Assembly (NCBI GenBank): GCA_039000515.1
Contig: JBCFYV010011135.1
Coordinates: 27,848,991-27,912,990, forward strand
Direction of reading: 5' to 3'
Source: Timema cristinae
Lineage: Eukaryota > Arthropoda > Insecta > Phasmatodea > Timematidae
DNA length: 64,000 nucleotides
The notes beneath the pieces are model-generated. The model worked only from the letters and a program-made list of their open reading frames with translations, did no database searches and was not told where the DNA came from. This document shows positions 33,300-42,965 of this stretch, in pieces; position 1 is the stretch's first letter, and each line of letters opens with the position of its first letter. Position numbers and translations under genes: made by a program.

Positions 33300-33432
33300 G
33301 GGCTCGCCCGAATTGCGCCAATTCACTTAGCTCGGACCCGAATTGCGCCAAGAGCTTAAAAGTGCCCCCCCAGACCGGACCCGAATTGCGCCAATACCCC
33401 CCTTCCCAAGACAGGACCCGAATTGCGCCAAC
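33300..33432. repeat. MULE terminal motif cluster
   Basis: Four spaced copies of CCCGAATTGCGCCA in about 130 bp; two inverted copies lie at 36505-36576. Confidence 0.92.
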
Positions 33433-33953
33433 TCTGAACATAAGCAAATATTAATGCTATGCCTGGCAGTAAGAAGGACACAAGTCAAAAAAATATAATC
33501 AAACAATATTATATAAAGTGAAATTTTCGCATAAATATATTTTACAAAATAGCATATCAGTGACCGTAGCTAAAAAAAATGTGGCCGTAATCATATGTAC
33601 AAAAATGTGATGACACCCACACAGTCAGGAAAACATTTCGCTTTTTTTGGCTGGCATATTTTTAAAATGGCCAAGAATAACAAATAAAAAGTAGGCTTAC
33701 GACAGAATCGCAGATACTTTATCATAGCGTATATTCATTTTTTAATTAATGGGTCAGCTGAGACAATATTATTCGACGATTTGATAATTACACTTATATG
33801 GATCTCTGTGTTAAAACCAAATAATAAATCATTTTATTTGGCTAATATTTTAAATTTGAGTGTTTTAAATTTGTTTACCATATGTTTGCTTTATTTTACT
33901 AAGCGCACAAGTTGCTAATGGTTTTTGAAAACTAGTCACCAAAAACTATCCTT

Positions 33954-34204
33954 TTTTTTAGCACCACGTCTTACTGCCCGTTCGGGCTATAGCCTGTGTA
34001 CTAATTACTCTAATGGGTTAGGGATTGGGAAGGTTGAATTTATAGGAAGTGCATCCGCATTTGCGTGGAGAGAAAGTGGGGAAACCATTTAGGATCAAAC
34101 CACTTCAGTGCACCCGGCTGGGTTCGAACACCAACCTCCCCGGTCTCGAGGGCCAGTCTAGTGCGAGAGTTGCGCCTTAGACGTACGGCCACCCGAGGGG
34201 GTAA
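33954..34204 (-). mobile_element. SINE-C inside the MULE
   Basis: Direct repeats AAAAACTATCCTT at 33941-33953 and 34205-34217 mark the insertion. Minus strand: head GGTGGCCGTACGTCTAAGGC, B box TGTTCGAACCC, tail GCCCGAACGGGCAGTAAGAC. Confidence 0.92.
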
Positions 34205-34597
34205 AAAAACTATCCTTGAAATAGTTTGTTTTACCCAAAACTAAGTAGGCCCCTCACAATGTTATTATTCATTATAAATGCACGCTGATTTTAAAAAAAT
34301 CGTTAAAAAGATTTTCAAAATATTTTGAGTTTTTGAAAACTAGTCATGTACTACCCTTAAAAGAACTTTGCCCCCTAAACCAAATAAACAGTATTAATTC
34401 TCATCTTAAATACACCCAAAATGTAGCCTATGTTTAAATCAAAATTGTTAAAGATATTTTTGAGAAATTTTAAATTATTTTCAAATTAATCATTAGTAAA
34501 CTGCCCATAGTTCAATTATTTTCTGAAGATCGATTATACAGTTCTATTCATCATTTAGAAAACACTCTCCAGATATACATTTAGAATAAAAAAAAAT

Positions 34598-34800
34598 CAA
34601 GCCGATGATTGGGAGGTTGGGGATCGAATCCTGGTCGAGGGAACTGAAGGTGGTTTTTCCTAAATGATATTCCACTCTCACTACATGCAAATTAGGATTC
34701 ACTTTCTCTGCATTCTACCTATCTCATACCAAAGCCTATTAGCGTAATTAGTACATAAGGAGGCCTATAGCTCGAACAGGTAGTAAAACGCAGTTCTAAA
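34598..34800 (+). mobile_element. SINE-C, head truncated, inside the MULE
   Basis: Starts just before the B box (GGATCGAATCCTGG). The body (GGTTTTTCCTAAATGATATT) and tail (CTCGAACAGGTAGTAAAACG) are kept. Confidence 0.85.
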
Positions 34801-35650
34801 AAAATCTTCAAGAGTGAAAAATATAATAATCAAGTCACAAACTATATAACATTATTTATGTAAAGTTTTAAAATAAAATTGTTTTGCTTACCATGCTTGC
34901 GCTAAATGAAATCGACAGCCTACTATCCTGGTTTGTGGAAAAGTCAACACGATGCACTCGTGAATCGCTTGCTCGAAATCAATCACAATGTATAAAGGTT
35001 GAAGGTGAAGTTGTCCCTTCTCACAACCGTCTTTAAGGATTCTCATAGCGTCAATGTAGCTCTGCTTTTTTTTTGTTTTTAAGTAAGCAAAAGACTAGAG
35101 GTATGTATGACACTTCGAAATACCCATGTACAGTAAAAAGCTGAAGAAAATGTTTCGGTGCGTATTCAAAGGTTCCATCCATTAACACAATTTCATTCTG
35201 GCACAAATACTCAAGATTCGAGTCACAAGAAAATGTCACGATCCCTTCTCTTTTTCGTTTCTCAACAAAAAGTTTTCGTCTTGAATAGTTTTTATTTCAA
35301 TTGAATCTATGGCAAATTGAATTTCTTCGGAAAATTTAGGCAACTTTGGCAGTGTTTTTAGTTTAGTTTAGTTGATGTTATTCCTGATACATTTAATGTC
35401 CTTGCGGGTCAATGTTTTTATGTGTCTGTACCTCTGTGTGGATTAACTTTGAAGGCCTTACTTCAATCTCATCAGCTTTCCTCTTAACTGCGTTGCTAAT
35501 GGATCTTCTGTTCAACTCTTGATCTAGTAGTGGTTCGTGGTTGTGTTCGTTTTCAGTCCGCGAGAAAATGTTTCCACCATCAAGAGTAAATATTTTAGCC
35601 TTGCAGTCCTTTTTAGTGCATCTCCACCTCTCTTCCCTCGTCAACTTTAA

Positions 35651-36151
35651 AGGTACGTTTTCATGTGACATTAAGTCATGACTTTTACTGTCATGACAAT
35701 TAGTGTAATGGCGCTTGTCTTCGTGAAAACAAAAGCCATATTGTCATGACAATTTACTGTCGTGACAACAAATGTCACAAATCAAACTGTTTTGATTTTT
35801 CCAAGCAGTGTCACGTAATGTCAAGGAAGTGTCACGTTCTGCACCGTGTGAAAACTAGTATCCAAAATGCCGTGACAGTTTAGACTTGTTAGTTTATATC
35901 AGTAGTTGTATTATTAAGTCCAACATGGAAGATACATCTTCTTCTGAAACAATTCAGTTTTTATGTGAATATGAAAAACATCCTTGTCTGTGGAATAAAG
36001 TTGACATAAAGTTTAAAGATAGACTAGAAAGAAATAGAGCTGACCATGACATTTGTTATACGTGAAAACATCTTATTGTCACATTGTCGCCATGTCACAC
36101 TGTCACGACTTTAAAATGTCATGACTTTTAGTGCCAGATGAAAACGTACCT
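35651..36151 (+). mobile_element. PIF/Harbinger-type element carrying a MADF relic
   Basis: Inverted ends AGGTACGTTTTCATGTGACA and TGCCAGATGAAAACGTACCT, flanked by TAA on both sides (35648-35650, 36152-36154), the three-base TWA duplication typical of PIF/Harbinger. The arms are rich in GTCATGACA words. It sits in the FLYWCH reading frame of the MULE. Confidence 0.88.
35925..36065 (+). CDS. 46-residue MADF-domain fragment
   Basis: ATG to TGA, 46 codons. The phrase FLCEYEKHPCLWNKVDIKFK followed by DRLERNRA is the start of a MADF (Adf-1-like DNA-binding) domain. Such proteins are encoded beside the transposase in many PIF/Harbinger elements. Only the first third of a normal MADF domain is present, so it is probably non-functional and retained in an internally deleted element. 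Confidence 0.6.
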   Translation: MEDTSSSETIQFLCEYEKHPCLWNKVDIKFKDRLERNRADHDICYT

Positions 36152-36589
36152 TAATTGATTCACCTGTTGATACATATAATTATAATAGACCATCAGAACT
36201 TTCCCTTTTTCACTATAAATCCTTTCCATATCAATAATTCTCGCTAATATTATCACAGTTCACACAAAACCCGAAATTTTTTTAAAAAAATACACCGGGA
36301 CAGTCACTGTTGTCGAGACAATTAATAAGTATTGTACAGACGGATGTCAATACTACTGTTACAAGTCTTGTTGGGGGCACTTAGGGCGTTTTTACATTCC
36401 TTTACTAAGGGGAGGAAAGACATAAAGTGGCGAGAACTTGTTTGCGATGGTCTTTGTTTGTATCATTCCCCCCACCTCCCTCACCGACTACCTGAACTTG
36501 ACTTGGCGCAATTCGGGTCCAGGATTAGTAAAACAGTTTTTAATCCCTTAATAACTGGCGCAATTCGGGTCTGCCCTATTTCTGTTGTC

Positions 36590-36950
36590 AACATCCTTTT
36601 TTCTCAACTAATACAAAGCTACAGCGATGAATAAGGTATCAGTGGATAGGATTTTTTATTTACCAACATCTGCCATAGCATACTCAGTTTACGTTTAAAA
36701 CACAATTTTTGTTTAAAATTTAAGTTAAAAAGAAAAATATAACAATATTTTTGTATCAATTACCGAAAATAAACTCTTTGCTATTTTGTATACACACTTC
36801 GCTGAGTAATTAATTTCAAAAACCCTTCCACCACAACTTAAAATATATTTTAATCCACCCATTGAAAATAAAATTGGTACTCAACTTTTTATAAAGTTTG
36901 TGTTGCAAAGCATTATGGGATAAACATACATTAATGCATTCGTGTGAATT
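36590..36950. other. AT-rich, no gene
   Basis: Nothing recognised between the MULE and the 33-bp array. The 100-codon plus frame at 36332-36634 crosses the MULE terminus and is a by-product. Confidence 0.45.
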
Positions 36951-36952
36951 TC

Positions 36953-37775
36953 AGAGCCACCTAAACAGCTCCCGCTCTGAATCTCTGATCCACCTAAGCA
37001 GCTCCCGCTCTGAATTTCAGATCCACTTAAGCAGCTCCCGCTCTGAATCTCTGAGCCACCTAAACAGCTCCCGCTCTGAATCTCTGATCCACCTAAGCAG
37101 CTCCCGCTCTGAAGTTCAGATCCACCTAAGCAGCTCCCGCTCTGAATTTCAGATCCACCTAAGCAGCTCCCGCTCTGAATTTCAGATCCACCTAAACAGC
37201 TCCCGCTCTGAATCTCTGATCCACTTAAGTAGCTCCCGCTCTGAGTTTCAGATCCACCTAAGCAGCTCCCACTCTGAATCTCTGATCCACCTAAGCAGCT
37301 CCCGCTCTGAATCTCTGATCCACTTAAGCAGCTCCCGCTCTGAATCTCTGATCCACTTAAGCAGCTCCCGCTCTGAATCTCTGATCCACCTAAGCAGCTC
37401 CCGCTCTGAATTTCAGATCCACCTAAACAGCTCCCGCTCTGAATCTCTGATCCACTTAAGCAGCTCCCGCTCTGAGTTTCAGATCCAACTAAACAGCTCC
37501 CGCTCTGAATCTCTGATCCACCTAAGCAGCTCCCGCTCTGAATCTCTGATCCACTTAAGCAGCTCCGCTCTGAGTTTCAGATCCACCTAAGCAGCTCCCA
37601 CTCTGAATCTCTGATCCACCTAAGCAGCTCCCGCTCTGAATCTCTGATCCACCTAAGCAGCTCCCACTCTGAATCTCTGATCCACCTAAGCAGCTCCCGC
37701 TCTGAATTTCAGATCCACTTAAGCAGCTCCCGCTCTGAATCTCTGAGCCACCTAAACAGCTCCTGCTCTGTATTT
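36953..37775. repeat. minisatellite, 33-bp unit, ~25 copies
   Basis: Unit: CACCTAAGCAGCTCCCGCTC plus TGAATCTCTGATC, with a frequent alternative TGAATTTCAGATC. Since 33 is divisible by three, a 230-codon plus frame (SSRSESLIHLS repeated) and an 88-codon minus frame run through it. A single base loss at 37566 ends the plus frame. There is no signal peptide, no non-repeat domain and no splice context. Confidence 0.96.
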
Positions 37776-38045
37776 TCGCTGAACGAGTGGTTGGAACTTT
37801 ATGACTTTTTTTTTTCCACATGATCAGACACAGGTGCCGATATTAACGGTTTTCTTAAGAGTCCACTCACTATCTTGATCTCTCCATCTCTGTCGGGTCA
37901 ACGCGGTGAAGGTCTACCACTGTTTCAATGACGGCGAGAAAGCAGTCACTGCGGAAATGAACGGTTTCCCACGTGCTCGCCTTGACCTTCTCAATCAACT
38001 GTTACAATATCTCTTCTTACATGGTTACGGCCCTTTTTTTTTTAA
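37776..38045. other. no gene
   Basis: 37905-38005 has a short plus frame (VYHCFNDGEKAVTAEMNGF) that I do not recognise, with CGCCTTGACCTTCTC nearby. Confidence 0.35.
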
Positions 38046-38048
38046 ATT

Positions 38049-38317
38049 ACTATTAGCGCCGCGTCTTACTACCCGTTCGGGTTATTACGCACTTACGCTA
38101 ATGTGTAATGGTAGGGTGATGAGATGAAATGAAGGACCAACAGTTTAACATGGGATCCGAACCACGGTGGAGGCCTGGCATTCCCCACATTCACAAGATG
38201 TCTTATCAGAGGTGAAGGAAGGGTTTGGTAATCAGATAAATCTGTGCTGGGACGAGGATTGAACCCTGGACACCCAGCACAGAAGTCTGACACTTTACCC
38301 TAGATCACCAGGTCAGG
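38049..38317 (-). mobile_element. SINE-A copy
   Basis: Near-complete, with the same body gap as the 28.4-kb copy. Head CTGACCTGGTGATCTAGGGT. Confidence 0.93.
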
Positions 38318-38395
38318 TGATAGTGAGTATGAGAGTGATAATGAATATGAGAGTGATAGTGAATATGAGAGTGATAGTGAATATGATGGTGCGGA
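38318..38395. repeat. tandem repeat, 18-bp unit
   Basis: GAGAGTGATAGTGAATAT repeated about four times. Confidence 0.9.
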
Positions 38396-38525
38396 ACCAG
38401 TGGAAACATTTACGACCTAACTGATGACCTTTGTGGTAAAATACACAAAGTTCCAGCCGGGAATTGATCTCTGGACCCTAGGCTCGTAGCCAGATGCACT
38501 GACCACTACACCACGGGGGGCCAGT
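38396..38525 (-). mobile_element. SINE-E-like or tRNA-derived sequence
   Basis: Minus strand: CCGTGGTGTAGTGGTCAGTG (A-box type) and GAGATCAATTCCCGG (B-box type) about 45 bp apart. The arms do not fold into a complete tRNA with matching acceptor stem, so I treat it as a tRNA-derived element rather than a gene. Confidence 0.55.
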
Positions 38526-38606
38526 TAGTTGGTAGATCTTACCAATACATATAAAATAACACTAATAATATGGTATAAAATGCTATCCATTTGGGCAGAA
38601 AAAAAG

Positions 38607-38656
38607 AATGTATTTGTGTTTTCTTAAAAGACTCTTCCTATGAAAATTGGACTGTA
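38607..38656 (+). repeat. dispersed ~45-bp motif
   Basis: AATGTATTTGTGTTTTCTTA, then CTTCCTATGAAAATTGGACT. Best match to the copy at 50.03 kb. Confidence 0.7.
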
Positions 38657-39055
38657 GCAGGGGAAAGACACTGTTAAGAGGTTGGTGCTCTTAGTCCCCT
38701 CTTCCACCCCTCTTGTATAAGTCTCACCATGTGACGAAGACAATGAAGAGCAAGGGCCAGGCAAGCGAAGCGGAGAAAGTGTGGATCTTTGACCTTGACC
38801 TGAAGACCCACTTACCTACTTCCTGCACTTATTGGTTTGGTTTGGAGGTGTGTGGGGGGGGGGGGGGGGGGCAGACAGACTTGAAAGTGAAAGGTGCTCT
38901 AGTACACCGTCTCTTCGCGACCCACCCACTAACACCCCCTCCCCCCTTCATCTTACCAGTGCATAGAAAAGGGGAACAAAGTAATGGGGGGTCAGACCCC
39001 CCTTTCCAAAATTTGATGACTCCTTTTAGAAGGGAGGGAATATCTACTTAGCAAT
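38657..39055. other. G/C-run island, no gene
   Basis: CTTTGACCTTGACCTGAAG at about 38788 and a G18 run at about 38857. The 112-codon plus frame includes the poly-G as glycines and is not credible. Confidence 0.45.
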
Positions 39056-39064
39056 AATTTCCTA

Positions 39065-39480
39065 TTGTGTTAGAGAGTGAGTGAGGTGAGAGTATGTGAG
39101 TTTGAGAGAGAGTTTGAGAGTGAGGGAGGCGAGTGAGGTAGGTGAGTGGTTGAGAGAGGTGAGGATTGAGGATGTGAGGATTGAGGAGGTGAGGATTGAG
39201 GAGGTGAGGATTGAGGAGGTGAGTGATTGAGAGAGTTGAGGGAGGTGAGTGTGAGAGTTTGAGAGTGAGAGCGTGATAGTTTGAGAGTGAGTGAGTGAGT
39301 GTGATAGTTTAAGAGTGAGTGAGTGAGTGCGTGTGATAGTTTGAGAGTAAATGATAGTTTGAGAGTATGAGAGTGAGGGAGTGAGTGCGACAGTATGAGT
39401 ATATGAGAGTATGATAGAGTGTGAGAGTATGAGAGAGTGTGATAGTATGAGAGTATGTGAGTGAGAGAGTGAGTGTCTTT
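39065..39480. repeat. GA-rich irregular minisatellite
   Basis: Built from GTGAGGATTGAGGAG and GTGATAGTTTGAGAGTGAG words. Strong purine strand bias. The 142-codon minus frame (SHSLTHS repeated) is the array. Confidence 0.93.
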
Positions 39481-39505
39481 CCACTTCCAACAGAAATCCT
39501 TAGAT

Positions 39506-40026
39506 CAGTGGTTCTCTATAGGCGGACCGCGAAAGGATGTCAGTCTGGCCCGCGGTAAATAATTAAACTGAAAATATTAATATTTCTAGCTATCCAAATT
39601 GTAAGAAACTTGCCATTCTAATTCTAACTATGTTTGGGTCTCTCTACAAATATGAATCAAGCTTCTCTGACATGAACCATATATAAAAAATTGTCACCGG
39701 AACAAACTAAACAGGTTTTCACGTTGAAAACGCCCAAATTAGCAACTAAATCCTATACACCAGATTTTAAACAAATTTTTGAATGAAAGCTCCCTTGTTT
39801 TACTCATTAATTTTCTTGATAACTAGAGTAAAGTTCATTTTATAATTTAAATTTTATAAATACTAAAACAAAAATAGTTTTCATAATATAATGAGGTACT
39901 TAAGTACTCATTTTTTAAGTACATTTTATAAGTTTTTCAAATTAAGTTTTCCCACCCTCTGGCCCGGTCCATGACAAAAAAAATATATAGCTGTGGTCCG
40001 CTCCGAGAAGTAAATGAGAGCAACTG
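39506..40026. mobile_element. non-autonomous hAT-like element
   Basis: Ends CAGTGGTTCTCTATAGGCGG and GAGAGCAACTG, with TGGCCCGCGG and CTGTGGTCCGCTCCGAG inside, the usual wording of hAT elements. Flanking 8-mers CCTTAGAT and CCCTATAT match at six of eight bases. AT-rich interior, no transposase relic. Confidence 0.75.
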
Positions 40027-40048
40027 CCCTATATGGTATAAAAATATG

Positions 40049-40346
40049 GGTGACCTGTTGGTCTAGGGGGGTAAGGTGTCAGACTTCTTTGTTGGGGGTC
40101 AGGGGCTCAATCCTAGGTCCCGGCACAGATTTATCTGATTACCAAACCCTTCCTTCACCTCTGACAAGACATGTATTAATCACAACTTGTAAATGTGTGA
40201 GAATGCCAGGCCTCCACCGTGGTTCGGATCCCACGTTAAACTGTAGGTCCTCCATTTCATCTCACAATCACCCTACCATTACACATTAGCGTAAGTGCGT
40301 AATAACCCGAACGGGTAGTAAGACGCGGTGCTAATAATAAATAATC
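40049..40346 (+). mobile_element. SINE-A, full length with clear target duplication
   Basis: TAAAAATATG at 40039-40048 and 40347-40356 flanks it exactly. Head GGTGACCTGTTGGTCTAGGG, B box GGGGCTCAATCCTAGG, tail CCGAACGGGTAGTAAGACGC then (AAT)n. Confidence 0.97.
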
Positions 40347-40356
40347 TAAAAATATG

Positions 40357-41470
40357 AAACTTTTCACAATTATAGTTTAGTAGTAAAGATAATGTTGCAC
40401 GGGTTACAGAATTCTTATCCCAGTAGTGGAAATACTGGCCAGTACTAATGTACCAATATCCAGGGGACGTACTAATGTAGGCCTACTAATCTTACATCCT
40501 ATATGCGGCCAGCACGAACTGGTAGTAAGATGTGGAAAGTGTTAAAGAAATTACGATTTAAGCCAAGGGGGTAAGAAATGGGAGGTTAACTTAAGAATAT
40601 TGGGTTATATCTTAACTTGAAGCACTCTAAGCAGTCTAAGCACTATCAAAACTTAGACACCAATGTACAAAATAGAAAGAGAGGGAAGAAAATGTGAACT
40701 TCACCCTGAAAGAGCTCTTGTCTAAGTGCTGATAACCCTTTCCCTCTTCCTCTGACGAGTTTACACACTCACTATACTATTTGCTCCTTGAAAACATTTA
40801 ATTGCTTTTTTAATTTTATCTTTTCTTCTTTCCTATTATAGAAGGACATTTACTACCACGGACTTTTTTTTAATCTACATCCTGGCAGGACGACTCCTAT
40901 AGGACATTTTTTTTGTGATAAAAGTCAACTAGACTAAGTTAGAGAGGATTTATAAAAAAAAAGTTTACAATAAAACTATTTCAAGGAAAGAATAATAATT
41001 TTGTGACACTATAGGACTATTTTTAGAATCATTTAAGAATATGTGGTTTTTTGTTTCTTACATTATATCTTGAAAACTCTCTGAATAAAACGTAAATTCA
41101 TCAACATGGGAAAATCCTATCTTGACCGTCCGTGACATCACAGGTAGGAAAAGTACTTAATATTAGAATCAACCTGTCGTAGACAAGCTTAAAATATAGT
41201 ATACATCTAAAATAATATATTAGATAAAAGTAACATTTTATAATGAGCTACTCTAGTAAAATAATTATATTTTAACACCCTTGTCATCTCAGACTGTACG
41301 TTCGAGATTAACCTAAAGTTACCTTTTTTTTCCCTTGTCAATTTCAGGGATAGCCATTTTAAATCATTGTAGCCGAAGAAGGTACATGGCTGCAATTACA
41401 TTTTTTTTTTTTAATTTCCATAAAGTCAGCCCGCAATTAAGCCATACCGACCGAGCGACTGCCGTCTGTT
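40357..41470. other. AT-rich, no gene
   Basis: 40500-40540 (GCACGAACTGGTAGTAAGAT) is a worn SINE tail. Otherwise nothing recognised. Confidence 0.45.
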
Positions 41471-41484
41471 GGTGAAGATGTAGA

Positions 41485-41664
41485 TTAATAATATAATATT
41501 TAGCACCGCGTCTTAATACCCGTTCGGGTTATACGCTTTAAGTACTAATTACGCTGATGGATTAGGAATTGGGAAGGTTGAAATAGAGGAAATGAAACCA
41601 CATTTGCGTGGAGGGAGAGTGGGAAAACCATTTAGGAAAAACCCACCCCAGTTCACCCGACCTA
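41485..41664 (-). mobile_element. 5'-truncated SINE-B with target duplication
   Basis: Direct repeats GTGAAGATGTAGA at 41472-41484 and 41665-41677. The copy lacks the whole tRNA-like head and stops just after the GGTCGGGTGAAC word. An exact duplication around a truncated copy indicates incomplete reverse transcription at insertion, not later deletion. Confidence 0.93.
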
Positions 41665-41677
41665 GTGAAGATGTAGA

Positions 41678-42628
41678 CATTTTCTGAGGACAGAGGATGT
41701 TATGTGGTCACCACAACGAGCCCTACGGCCGTTAATCTCAGTTTTCTAGACCGAAGCCGCTACTTTGTTATTCAAGTAGCTCCACACATGTGTTCTTGTA
41801 GTTGTCTTTTTAAACTGTCAATAAAGTTCCTTCCTATGCAAATCGGACTGTACATTATCTGGGTGGGGAGGGGGTTGTTTGCTAATATTTTTTCGCGTAA
41901 CGCTGTCATCATTACAGGATAAGTTTGATTTTGGAATGTATATTTTTAAAGAGGGGAGAGTTACATGGCTTATCAAAAATTCTTAGACGTTAGAGGAGAA
42001 AAATAAAACCTTCCATACAAAATAAAATATATTATTAAAACATTAAAAAAAAAAGAGGTAGAGATGGCAGTTTGATTCAAAACACAACCAACAACAACAA
42101 CAAAAGCACCCTTTCGAAACTAATTTAGCGGACAATCCCACCGATTCCCTTAAAGAATGAGATTTTTTTTTTTAAAAAAAGGTACGATACGTTATAATAG
42201 CTCAGCAATGAAAAGATGCCCTTGGAATAGATTCCAAATGTTTGTTAAAAGTTACGACCTTGAGTAGGGACGAGGCTGCGATCTAAAGAATCACGGTAAG
42301 TAGGTTTGTAGGTTAAGAAAAATACAAACACTTTGTGTATCTTGATGCAGACGAGAGGATTGCTATTCTAGGTCTGAAGGTGTCTGCCTGTCTGCCTGTC
42401 TGCCTGTGTCATAAGAAATGCTTGATATCTACCGCACGCAAAGGTCTGAATTTTAAAAATTAATAACTGCAAGATCGTGTGGTTCTTGAAGCCAAAATTT
42501 TACACATTTTATTAATTTTTGTAAATTAATTAAAAATCTGGTCAGAGCCGATAAAATGAAGTTTTTTTTTCTGTCTGCCTTTATCCGGGTTCGGTACGAT
42601 TATAAAGACTTCTAAAATACTCTTTTTT
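41678..42628. repeat. no gene; one dispersed motif copy and a (CTGT)-type repeat
   Basis: 41806-41854 holds CTTCCTATGCAAATCGGACT, a copy of the dispersed motif. 42360-42415 has GTCTGCCTGTCTGCCTGTCT inside a repeat like those at 24.66 and 45.4 kb. No gene. Confidence 0.5.
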
Positions 42629-42629
42629 T

Positions 42630-42830
42630 TTAACACCACGCCATACTAACCATTCGGGTTACACGGAGTGTATTAAATCACGCTAATGTGTGAAGGATGA
42701 GGAAGGTTGAATTTAAATGTAATGTACTGCATTGGCCGAGGCTCGAGCACCGATCTCCCAGTCATCGGCATTCCAGTCTATTGCTAGAGTGACTCCCTAG
42801 ACTATTCAGCCACCGAAGCAGGTCTATATA
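42630..42830 (-). mobile_element. SINE-C copy
   Basis: Minus strand: head TCGGTGGCTGAATAGTCTAG, B box GTGCTCGAGCCTCGG, then a shortened body and tail ACCCGAATGGTTAGTATGGC. Confidence 0.8.
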
Positions 42831-42965
42831 TTATTAGTATTTATTAAATCCGTTCGTTGAACACAAGAGAAATACATTTCTTAGTCAGTGTTTTTTAATA
42901 TATTATTATTATTATTATTGTATGCCACCAGGGTTTGAAGGTTGGACATTTCTGGTCTTTTTTTC

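Larger units (their letters stand above)
34892..36229 (-). pseudogene. FLYWCH zinc-finger / MULE transposase, broken
   Basis: Minus-strand pieces in order. 36229-36152: 26 codons with SEKGKVLMVYYNYMYQQ. 35647-35393: FLYWCH-type finger, with WRCTKKDCKAKIFTLDGG and the ENEHNHEP histidine pair. 35350-35240: linker LPKLPKFSEEIQFAIDSIEI. 35239-34892: MULE transposase core with LMDGTFEYAPKHF, VIDFEQAI and GCRFHLAQAW. The first two pieces are separated by a 501-bp insertion. A one-base shift lies near 35237 and another at a T9 (A9 on this strand) run at 35066-35074. At 34892 the exon meets GTAAGC, a good splice donor, but no next exon is visible. The family needs a longer C-terminal part, so this copy is inactive. 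Confidence 0.88.
33300..36576 (-). mobile_element. MULE (Mutator-like) element with FLYWCH/MULE transposase relic
   Basis: Terminal sequence GGGCTCGCCCGAATTGCGCC on the left mirrors GGCGCAATTCGGGTCTGCCC on the right. The flanking 8-mers TATTTCTG (33292-33299 and 36577-36584) are identical and within the 8-10 bp range known for Mutator. The core CCCGAATTGCGCCA occurs four times near the left end and twice near the right end, a plausible set of transposase binding sites. Inside are a broken transposase gene on the minus strand, two SINEs and a PIF/Harbinger-type insertion. Original length without insertions is roughly 2.3 kb. Confidence 0.88.

Noticed and set aside
38396..38525. Functional tRNA gene on the minus strand
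   Set aside because: A- and B-box-like words exist, but the acceptor and anticodon arms do not pair properly.
39062..39490. 142-codon serine/histidine/threonine frame
   Set aside because: Translation of the GA-rich repeat; no start context or domain.
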